Positions 27,201 through 39,200 of a stretch of DNA of 64,000 nucleotides are shown here, in pieces. Every line of letters begins with the position of its first letter. Position 1 is the first letter of the stretch. The translations under genes and the position numbers were made by a program. The notes under the pieces were generated by a model. That model was not told where the DNA came from, made no database searches, and was given only the letters and a program-made list of their open reading frames with translations. Origin of the DNA: Thaumatotibia leucotreta (taxonomy: Eukaryota > Arthropoda > Insecta > Lepidoptera > Tortricidae); assembly GCA_025490895.1 (NCBI GenBank), contig JALPQI010001748.1, positions 49,631 to 113,630 of the forward strand. Reading direction: 5' to 3'.

Positions 27201-30200
27201 ATACATTTCCATTACTAAACTCTTCATTATTTCATTGCACAAACAACCTTTTATTTTGACTTAAAATGAGAATAAATAAGTTATAAAAGTTGATAACTCA
27301 CCCGGTTACTACAACGAAAAAATCCATAATGTTCCAAACGTTTCTAAGATACGAGCCCCTGTGTAAAACAAAACCTAAAGCTAAAATTTTTAACGAGGCT
27401 TCTACACAAAATATTCCTAAAAAGTACGCCTCGGTTTTTTCCTGTAACAAAAACAAAAGTGTCAAAAATATGTGATACTTTATCTAATACAATTCAACGG
27501 TGGAAAATCAAACACGCTTTGTTACTAAATGAAGTTTCAGGGAACTCTCCACTTTCCTTTTATGCACTAGATTTGCATAATCCTTTGCCATCGTATTTTC
27601 ATGGAAATGTCCGAACTCGTATTGCTGAGGCTGTGAGGCTGTCACTATGAGCTTCAGTATCTATTAGACTAGATTGTGACAGAAAAAAATCGGATGTTTC
27701 CATGACACAAAAAATACGATGAGAGAGTATACAATCTATAGACGTCTATGCATATTCACATTATGTAAAATCGAGACACGACTGAGTGAAATTGCTAATT
27801 CTGATATAGGGACAATTTCAGGGAATGAGATAGAATACATGTTTGTCTTCTTTTTTCAAATTATAGATTCGTGTTTCACAATCAAGAAATGTTTCTAATA
27901 TCCCATTCTGTTTTCACAGTGATATCTAATTATTAGATATAAATGATTCATCCGTGTATGATTAACCTCCGTTAGACAGTATTATTAATATTTCTACTTT
28001 AAAGTTTCCCCAGATCACCTGAATGCATCGCGAGTACGGGAAGGTATTTTATAATGGGTCATTTCTTACTGCAAGTTTAGAAACACAAAGTAAATATGCG
28101 TAACAGGAAGTTTCAGTAATGACTTGCAGGTGTAAACTCAGCTTCACACAAGTACACGTCTTGCATAAAAGCGCACAGTAAGTACTATTTACTCGTGTGA
28201 AACTTTTTTTTTAATATTTCATAAATTTAAATTTATGTATATGTTAAAATTAACACCCAAACCAGGGTGATAAATACCTAAACAATATGAAATGGTTGAT
28301 GTTGAATTACATTACGTATGTACATTTATACAAATTTACCCAACTATGCGTTCTATAAGTACTTTCAATACATTCAGGTGGTCTGAGGCGTTCCAGCGAA
28401 CATAGCGTATGGAAATTCGAAGCAACGATCTCTATCAACTGTCAATCTAATTGAGGTAAAGTGATAGAGATAGCCGTTGATACCTCCTTGTAAAATGTAA
28501 GGCCCATCATACTATTTTCTTTAAATCTTATCTCCAATGCTCAGCGGGGGTGAGCTAAGGTGTTTTTATACTAAATGTCACGTGATACCTACATGTCATT
28601 AGTATGAAAACAGCTCACCCCCGCCGAGCATCCTTCTAAAATCAATCTAACAAAGGAAATGCGATTTTATTGAGTATATGAAAGGTTTAATTTGTAGCAG
28701 AGGGTGCATTGTAATGGCATTACGAGGTTAAGCTGAGTTTACACTTGCAAATGATTGCCGCAAGTTTCGAGACGCAAGTATTGGTAAGAATGAGTGGCAA
28801 TCTGCAATTCTTTCTTGCATATAACTTTGTTTTAAAACTTGCATCAATAACAAGCTGGTGTTAACTCGGCTTTAGATTTTCCATATTTGCGTTAAATCTG
28901 AACCTAAGGCCGTGGTCGTTAGGGTAAACTTGCCTTAATCGTACTCCTGCCTAAATCGTACCCCATCAATATCTTGTGAATTGAAACTGCTGAAGCGGCG
29001 CGAGGTTTATAAAACTGAACAACATGGTCGGTGTGTAACATCATTCGATAAACAACCCCACAATGGCACTCCATCGAAAATTATTCAATAAGTTATTAAT
29101 TTCGCTGTTTTCGAGTAATAGTTAAGGTCGATTCTTAAGGATTTCAATTTTGATCGCAATTAGCTATGTAAATTATAAGTATTTTGCTTAATTATTTACT
29201 TATTTACGCTATTAATTACGAGAAATATTATCGTCAGTTTAACAACAATTTTTTTATACGGCAACTTTTAAATCTTAGTTATAATATGCCTAAATCGTAG
29301 TCTATTTGTTCTATTTCGTACCGGTACGTTTTAGGAATAATCGTTTATTTGACTGTATAAGATTAACATAACCAATGGATAATACAATACTTAGTCATGT
29401 AAAGTTATAGAAATAACTCTCTGTGTATATTAACAAAGGAAATTAAAAAAAAAAAGAAATTTGGTCAGGCTCATGTTGTAGGGAGTTAGGGAGGAAACAA
29501 AATAAGAGAGAATAATTTGTGTACCTACGCAATGAAGTCTGGATCCACTGACATTGTGCCGGAGTCGAGAAATATTCTCGTAATGTTATTTTTGACAATG
29601 CCATGAAATTATGCAGTCCGACAAACAATTATGAATTGAAAAAAAAAACGTTAAAATGTTAGTTTTAAATCTGAAATAAGCAAGCAAGAAAGTCAACAAT
29701 ATAATAATATTAGTGGCTAAATAAATATTACTAACATCCCTGAATATCATTGGCTATAATAATGAGACTATAAATAATTATATAATCTTAATTTTCATAC
29801 TAAGTAACGCCGGTACGAAATAGGGATACAGAGGTACGATTTTGGAATACATAGTCTTAAATCGTACTTTTTCCACTTTTTTAAAAATTGTGTTTATCTC
29901 AGAATATATTGAAGTTCAAAATTAATTTGTTATTTTAGTCGATTAGGAAATAAATAAAGATTATTTTGATATCATAAACATATTAATTTCTTATTTATAT
30001 ATCCTGATATTTAGCACTTTCTCTTAAGGAGTACGAATTAGGCAAGTTTCCCCTACGACCAGCCGTCCGCGGCTGATAGCGGCCTCTTGGCCGCGGGCGG
30101 CGGGTCGAGACGACCGCAGCCTTTAGAAATTGAGGGAAATTTACCAGATTCTGTGCTAAGATGGTCTTATCGCCGTTGGGCAAATGCTCCTCCAGCGCCA

Positions 30201-33200
30201 GCACCACGCAGTTGGCTATGATGGTAAGCAGCACCGCGTACTCGAAGGGTGGCCACTCAATGATGAACTTTGTGTACCTGGAAACAAAGGCCATTGCATT
30301 TATACACTATTCTATATTTCAAGGGCACCTTTCTATCAACTAGGCTATGTGGATGCGCTTGATATCCCCCAATGCAATTCTCGGAACGTAGCACATGTTT
30401 GCCGCAAGTGCTACGCTGGTGCGTAGATGTAATTGGTGGGTGTCAAACGCACCCACGTAGCGTAGCTCTGTAGTCCTATGATGGTTCCGTGTTTAACACT
30501 TTCATTGCCAACGAGTGCTACGCGCTACGCTCATAGCGCTCGTAGCCGATCCCGTGATTTTTCCGCTTTGTAGCGAAAATGGACCCCCCACAGAGAACTC
30601 CCCTCGGGAGTTCCGGGCGCTCAATGTGTCGTCGTTGCCGTCAGGTTCTAACAAATATGCAAGTGCGAAAGTGACGAGTAGCACGATAAACGGTAAACGC
30701 GTGACCATCATAAACCACCTGATGGACAGGCACCCTAAGCGTAACGAATATGTCTAAATAGTCCTATAATTATTTCGAATAGGCCTGCAATAAATTATTT
30801 ATTACCACAATTGTGTTAACAAGGCACAACAACTTTAAAGTGATATTTGTAAAATTTACGGAAGGTTAGGTTCTTAGATATATTCGGATATGCGTCAGAT
30901 AAAATTATTACTATAATTTTCCCTAGACATATAAATGATAAATACATTATCTGCCAGATACGAGTATACCTATTTTAGAGTGGGATGGTGAAACATTACA
31001 TGATCCGATTTCAGAAATAGTATTTCTGGTACTATCGCCGCGACAGTTCTGCCTTGCTAAGCGAAATAGCGATATCTCAAAAATAGAGGCATTTGGAAAT
31101 GGAATCGTCAGCTATAGAATTTAAGATGCATGTTTGCATCAAATTTTATTTTTAGATATCGCTATTATGCTTAGCAGGGCAGAGTTAGTAGCTAGTTAAA
31201 CTAACTATCCAACTTCGCTGAATATATCAGAGCGGCCAGAGTGTTCAAATATACCTGACCATGCACTCGCAATGATAATATAAGTCTGCTTAGATGTTTG
31301 TGAACACCCTAGCGAAAACCTCCGATTCTGTGACGCCGAGTGTGCTTAGTAAGGCACCGGTCTCACCGCGAGCTACTAAGCTATGAACTATCGGCTATAA
31401 ACACGAACAAAGGATACTCCTGTGTAAATAAAAGCGACACCGCGATACTCGCCCAGTTATCATCTATCACCGCCCAAAGTTCATAGCTTAGTAGCTTGTG
31501 GTGAGACCAGTGCCAGTCTTTAAAAATAAATACGAGTTTAAAAACTTCCCTACCATATAAACACAATTCCGAAAAATTAATGAAGACATTGTCGGAACAT
31601 GTCGAGCAATTATCGACTTAAATACGTGAGTAACCCGGTTCGATAATATACAATTCCGTCCTTTGTTAATCTAAGGAGTTGAGGACCTACTAGCTACCGC
31701 GGAAACCCGCCGCGTGTGCACGCTCGCACCAGTTAGCGCTGTTCATACAATTTCTTGTTAGACGAGCGTCCGCTCTAGGTAATCCGCGTCAGCTAGCTGA
31801 GGCCCTAACGGCCAAAGTCAAAGTATTCTTTAGTCAACGCTTTTGAATCGTTAAACTAAATATGCAAACGAGAAAAAAAACTACTTCCGGTTCTAACCCT
31901 ACACCACTGACCCTGAGTAGAATCCGTCAAGAAACTCACAATTCCCGGATAAACATATGCACTAGACAAAATTATCATCCCCAGGCACATAAAAGAAAAG
32001 AACATCTGACATTTATCTCACGAATATTATGTATTTTAATCAGGCCCTAATTTATAACAATCCAACAAACAAAAAGTTATAACAACCCACGCCACGCAAT
32101 ATCTATCTGTACCGTGCTAAATACTACCTCATTAATTTGAAACGTGTCCGAGAAAAATAAATGCCGCAATAATAATTACCGATCCAGATGCATTTCGATT
32201 TACACATAGAGAATTTAATAAACTGGCATACCACGTATTTTCTGCGGCTGTATTCTCGTAATTAAATATTTGTGCTAGCATGAAGTTAAATTTCAAAATT
32301 GTTAACATGAAGTAAAATTACGAAACGCGAAAGCAAGTATTTCAAGACTGTTTTTATTAAACTTCTGAGGTATACTCTATTTCTTCATTTGCATTCTTTT
32401 TGTAGGTGCACTGTTCAGTGTTTAACAATTTCATAAAATGCAATTTCTTGCCGTTGGATATGAACGTCACAAACATTTTTCTTACTCTTGAATTGTTGCT
32501 AAAATGTTATTTAATTATACATTGTGAATTTGAAAGATTACATTTCTGACCATGTTTCGAGATAAAAATATCACATGCACTCTGGATTTGTTGTATACTC
32601 TCTTTGGTTAGGCACCTATTTAATATTCTACAGCGTATACAGCGATGTGTTGCCTTTCTCTCGCACTTATTAATTAGTACCTAAGTGCTACAGGGAGGCA
32701 ACCTGTCATGGTTCGCGGTAGGTTCTCTGTGACTAACCCCTATTTTCATAAGTCTCCTAAATTAGCAAGCCGATGATTATTATTTGTCCCTTTCGGTTTT
32801 ATTAACATGTCTATTAGACAGAGACAAACGATACTTATCGGCTTGCTAAGTTAGAACACGTTTATAAATATAATTGCAGATTTCTAAGAATGAACTTTTG
32901 ACAGTTATATATTGATCCTTATTAATATGAGGGTAAGACTCACCATTCTCTCAATAGTCTTAACGTCATATATATAACGTTCATTTCTAAACTTTCAAAA
33001 GTTTATTTCTTAGAAAAACGCAACAATAAGAGGGTCCAAATCCAACGCAGCTTCGGTCTCGGAATTGACCAGTGGCAAAATGTCGCTCAAGACCGTGATC
33101 AGTGGCGTTCCCGCGTATTGGAGGCCAAGACACACTTTGGGTCGCTGCGCCGGAGGAGTAAATAAGTATAAGATAAGAGGGTAACACAGATGTCATATAT

Positions 33201-36200
33201 ACCATAGATCAAGCAAACGTATCTACTTAGCGTGTCAAATGAACTCAGTAAAATCTACTGAGTTGTCCGTCTTTAATCGCAGCTTGCGGCTTTCGTGCGT
33301 CAAATTTTGTAAGTTGAAGTGAATAAAAACATTAATAATGCCTCCTTAAGTAATGTTAATTGAAACAACACAAAAAAATATGATACTCAAGGGCCTGAGA
33401 TATATTTAAAATCATAGGCAAGTAACAACTTCAGTACAAAATCTGACTAGCTCGGCCGCCATACAAATGAATGAACTTGTTTCTTCTATCCAAATGTAAT
33501 TCTGTGGAGGGTAACCCCCTTATTAACGTAGGAGACGTAACTTAGCAAGCCACTAATTATTGTTTGTCCCTTTCGCTCTTATAGACATATTGGTAAGACC
33601 GAAAAAGACAAACAATACTTATCGGCTTTCTACGTTAGGAGACTTTTATGAATAAGAGGGTAAATGTGTTTCTTTGTGACGGCAGTGCGGCACGCTCAGC
33701 TGTGAGCTTGTTGACACAGATGCGGTATCGATTCCACTGGCCTATAAACTTGTTTACGGAACCATGATACTTCAGAATTGCAATATCGGCCCATTATTGA
33801 ACATTTTACGATGTACAGTCGAACAATTGGAACACTAGGCCACTCTAGAACCTTGTCACAATGACAAGTATTAAGAGATTTCATACAGATTGATTTATGG
33901 CGTCACTTGGGTATAGTCCCTGAGTGGTCTAGGGTTAGTTAGACTAAGCCACTCAGGAACCGTTTTTAAATAAAGTTATAAATCACATTGTAAGTAATTT
34001 CAAACTATGTACCTACTTGTCATTTTGATATGACTTAAGAGTGGCTTGTTCCAATTGGTGGAATGTACAGACCTAAATGTACCGTTATCAAAAATATTCT
34101 ATGTAATTAATAGCTTAATGAAATGAAAATCACGAACGCTTCGTTTTCACGAAAGTGAATCATAGAAACTATATAGTTTTTATGGTATGGGTAACTTTGT
34201 AGCACAGAAGAGTGACGGTAATTTTTTTTTTCATTAAAGCTACAGGTTTGAAGTCGACCCAGATATGATGTTATTCAATATGGAGAACAACCATTACAAT
34301 TTCACTGTGTATCGATATACAATGAACTTGATAGTTCAATTCGTTTCGTTAGATTGTGCACACTGTTATCATTCCCAACTAATAAGCAAGAAAGATCCAA
34401 TTAAGGTAAGGTGGGGTAAGATGGAACGGTTTTTTAATGGGGTAAAACAAAAAGTCATCCTTCTGGCACAGCGTATACAGGTATTGTGGCGTTTTGTCTT
34501 ACCCCATTAAAAATGCAGTTCCATCTTACCCCACCTTACATGGAATACAATATTAATAATGTCGTAATAAAATGTGAATAAACTGAGCGTACCTACAAAG
34601 TGCTTCGAAGTACTATTATAGAACGACAAGGATTTAAATATTTTCTTCAAAGGCAAAGTGTAGCAAGAAATTGTAAAATGATAAAATGTTATCCATTAGC
34701 TTGTAAAGACAATGCTCTGTAATATTAAGATTATTAGCCTCTTTGACAGAAAAATGCAGCTATAATTTTATGCCCGAGAAAAGATTGCTTAACTCGTAAT
34801 TAACCAGAATTCGTAAGACTCCTTACCGCATTAAACGTGTTAACTCCGTATGTAAAGCTTCATATGTATCATATTAGACTATTGAAGCAGGCCTACTACC
34901 GCGAAAATCGAAATTAGTAGATTTTTCTCTGTCACTCAAACGAAGGCGTCATTCACTCTAATGAAGAAGAGAAACAAATCCTCGTAATTTACGAATTTCG
35001 TTTATTGCGGTAGGGCCTGTAGGCTTAGCACATTATTGATACGACTGCATGTCGCGACGACCCTTTTTCTACTAATTATTTTAATACAAGAGAGACAGAA
35101 AGTCGGTCTCACGGCAACATATTGTCGCATCAAACATGTGCTAGGCCTACTGGTCACGAAGAAACAATACACAAAATAATCTTGTACAAATTCCCACGAA
35201 AGTCGTCGACGGAAGCACTAAATAAAACTTGTAAATGAAAAGAAAATGAAAGCCCGTAACTGATTGAAAACAGGAACAATAGTTGCAACCCGCACATTTT
35301 AATTTACCAACAATGAAATCAGATATCAAGCTTGCATGACTAACAAAGGCGATTACGCTTTCTGCTCGTAATATAATCTTCAATGAAGGTTCATATCTCC
35401 CTCGGTTTAAATTATTCTGGCATCTCTATTGTATCCTCCGTTGCAAGTAAACAGCCACTTGCAGCCTAGATATGTTGAGATGAAATCTGCCACATTCAAC
35501 TGCAACTGTTTTACAAGCCTTTGTTAAATAGTAGTCAATTTAAAGGCAACAATGGGATAAACAGGCTTTCAGATATTTCTTTATTTTCCATAGACAATCA
35601 AAATAAGTAAAACCTTGGTTAAAATCCCTATGTGGGAGTAGGGACAAAGTAATCCGATTATTTCTGTAAATTACAGTTGTATGTGTATTTTGTAATTTAG
35701 ATCACAAAGTTCCTGGTTATATCAAGAAACATTTCAGGTTTCAGGTTAAATAAAAAAAATATTCGCGTAACGTAACGTAACTCCATGCGAACATTTAAAA
35801 AACCTGCCAAGAGCTTGTCGGGCCATGCTCAATGTAGGGTTTCGTTATTCAAAAACGGCTGGGCCGATTACATTGATTTTTTTTTTCATATTTTTCCACC
35901 CACGGATCAAAATCCGAAAATATTGGCTTAAAAAAAAGTTACTTATAGGAAAAAATGTTCTAATCTACCACTTTGTCGGCAACTCAACACAACAAATATG
36001 TGTGTAACATTGCAAATTTCAGGTAAGTATATGTACTAACGACCACTGACTATGAGTAAGCTGCGGACAGACAACAGACAGACATAGAGAAACATGGGTA
36101 AGAATTCCTTATTTACTACGGAACTCTAAAAAGGCACTTTAGCTTACTAGTCTGCCAATGGTCGGAGTAATCTTGGCACATTTTAAGTTTGTCATTTCAT

Positions 36201-39200
36201 CGATAAACAGCTTCCGACTGTGCCTTTATTTTAAAAAGGTCTGACAGCATTTTAAGTAGATACATATTTTAATGGATGGGAAAGCTTGCCATGATAATAG
36301 ATAACTTCATGATGAATATTCCGTGCGATAGAAGAAAATGAAAAACATATAAACAAACCTAAAAACTTGCATTATTTTCCTATCATGTACTTTCAGAACA
36401 CAATCTTGGTCCTATTACCAACTTAAAACCTTAAACCCTGTGAGGGTTAGATATCTTTTATCAAATAATGGTCAGTGACACTTCAATCCCTTAGTCGACT
36501 CTTACGACACCCGCAGGAGGATTGATGATGGGCAGCAGCGTCATCATAGTGGACACATTACTGCGATCGCCAATCCGCTTGCCCAGCGTGGCGATTATGG
36601 GCATTGCGGCACCTCCTAATGCGTCTATACGCATAGTTAATAGGAGAGGCCTACGTCCAGCAGTGGACTAACATAGGCTGACGATGATGATGATGATATA
36701 AATCTACGAACGTGTTTCACGATTTTGCAAAAACCACAAATGCTATTGCTATTCAGCCATATTTGTTTACACTTTTTTCGTTTTCGCTTTGGCGCCCGAA
36801 ATGGGTAAAATATATATGTAAATATGTCGGACGTCGAAAATACCTATTTACCTTCGTATAGACTTTGTGAATCTGTTTTCATCAATATTATGCAATTAAA
36901 AAAAGTTAAGCAGCGAGTTTATGTTAAGATTGAAGTGTTATACAGGCGGAAATTAGGCTTGTTTTATATTATACCCTTATTCATAAAAGCGTCTCCTAGC
37001 TTAGCAAGCCGCTAAGTATTGTTTGTCTCTTTCGGTCTTTTCAATATAACAAATTATATAACAGACGTAACAATACCTAGCGCCTCGTCAAATTAAGAGT
37101 AATCCGTAATGCTGCTTTGTTTCTAAAAACTTTAATAGTCTGGGTGAATATCTGAGCTTTCCAACCGCCTAATTTTGGTGGCATCATTTTTGCCAAGTTT
37201 CTATTCGTTACAATGTGCTACTTTGTCATTTGAAGGAGGCACGGTACCTTATACAAATGACGAAGTATAACATTGAGACGTTTAGAGACTTCCCCCCTTA
37301 TTCATAAACGTCTGCTAACTTAAAAAGCCGCTAATTATTGTTTATCCCTTTTGCTCTTATGGACGCATTGTTAAGACCGAAACGGACAAACAATTATTAG
37401 CGGCTTGTTAAGTTAGCAGACGTTTGTGAATAAGGGTATTCGGCAAAAATGATGCCACAAAATTAGGCGGTTGAAACGCTCAGATATTCACCCACCTACG
37501 AGCAGACTTGGGCAAAAAGTAATATGATTACTCCTTCCGATTACTTTTGTATACTGTGTACTTTGTAATCTATAGGTATTATAAATGTAATTTACAGAAG
37601 TAATCAGACTACTTGTTGCCCGACTCTGCCTACGAGTATGTAACGCTACAGCGCTACCCTACAAGTAGTCAGCACACTTTCAGGTTATTAAAATTTCCAA
37701 TGTAAGTGGGTAAAACCGCGTTTCCAGGTTTCGACTTAGTGTTTTGAGAGCATTCACTTGCTCGTCGGCTGACGAACGAAAATTTGGTATGTGAAATTCT
37801 GTTTTCACCTGTCCAAGAACGAACAAACGCTCGCTCAGAACACTAATTGAAAAAGCGGCTTTACACTTTGGCCTACAGATTTTTAAAATGCCTCCTTGTT
37901 TTATGACAAAATGTTTTACTACTCGTTCCCATTACGAAAATTGGTGAAATTATATTGCTGTTTTAATTAACTCGCACGAGTATGATGGATAGTCATGTTG
38001 ATTGAGACAGGGACATATTCGACACTAGCGGTATTTTTGTTATTCAGTTAATTAATACTGAAGAAATAAATTATTATTAATTATGTATTCTACAAATATA
38101 CTACAGGTACTTACATATCGACGCTGGAAAGGAGAAATTGGATAAGCGAAACTTTTGAAGATATTGAGTTATATACACCGTTAGAATCGGCGAATTTTTC
38201 TGCGTCGAATGAGCTAGGTTTCGTATCCATCTGACAACTTTTGTGTCGCTTATCCCATCGGTGATTTAGAGAACTTTCGACCATTTTTTATTACTAAACG
38301 ACTTGGTTTTTGACCACTTTTAGGAAAATGGAGATTAGATAAAATATAATTCAACATAATTCATCTGGGATTATTTTACCTATTTGTCATGACAGGTAAA
38401 ATTTTACTTGGATATTTTTGCCGTGTGACAACTAATCTTCACTTGTGGGTTAGCTATTTCTACCTGACTGTATGATATGTTCTCACGTCGTTTGGACAAT
38501 TTTACCTTTATCTGAATTTAAAATTTAAGACGGTTAGACAATATTACTTGACTATGATATCATTGATATCTGAACTATTATTGGCGTTAAACCATTTTTA
38601 TCTACATTTATTTATGAACCATTCCCTTCACTTATCCCATTTTACTACTTACCTACTTTTTGGAATAAAGTTATAAAAATACCTAAAACCATGTTTTTCT
38701 TTTTTCACGTGAAGTAAATTCGTTTACTAGTCACGGAATGTTACTCATGTAATTAAAATGACTGAATATGAAGTTTAAAATAGTTTCTTATTTTAAATAT
38801 GTGGATATTTTTTAATGATATATATGCTATTAATATTTAACCACCACCGTTTTAAGTTTAGATTAGTATTATAGTATTTTGTGATTTTGGTTTTGTGTTC
38901 ATTATAATTGTGTATTTTTTTTCAATAAATGATTTATGCTATTTTATCAATTTACATATTTTTACCCGAATATAAAATAAGCCACTTCGGCAGTTAGACA
39001 ATTTTAACATGATGATTTTTTTATGTAAGTCTCGGGTAGATCTTTTTACCTTCCTTATTTCTAATACAATGTGTTGCAGGCTTAGCACATGATTGGTGCG
39101 ACAGTATGTCGCCGCGAGATAGATGTCCCGTCCTTTACTAGCTATATTAACAAAAGAGGGACGGATAGTCTATCTCGCGGCGAGATACTGTCGCGCCAAT

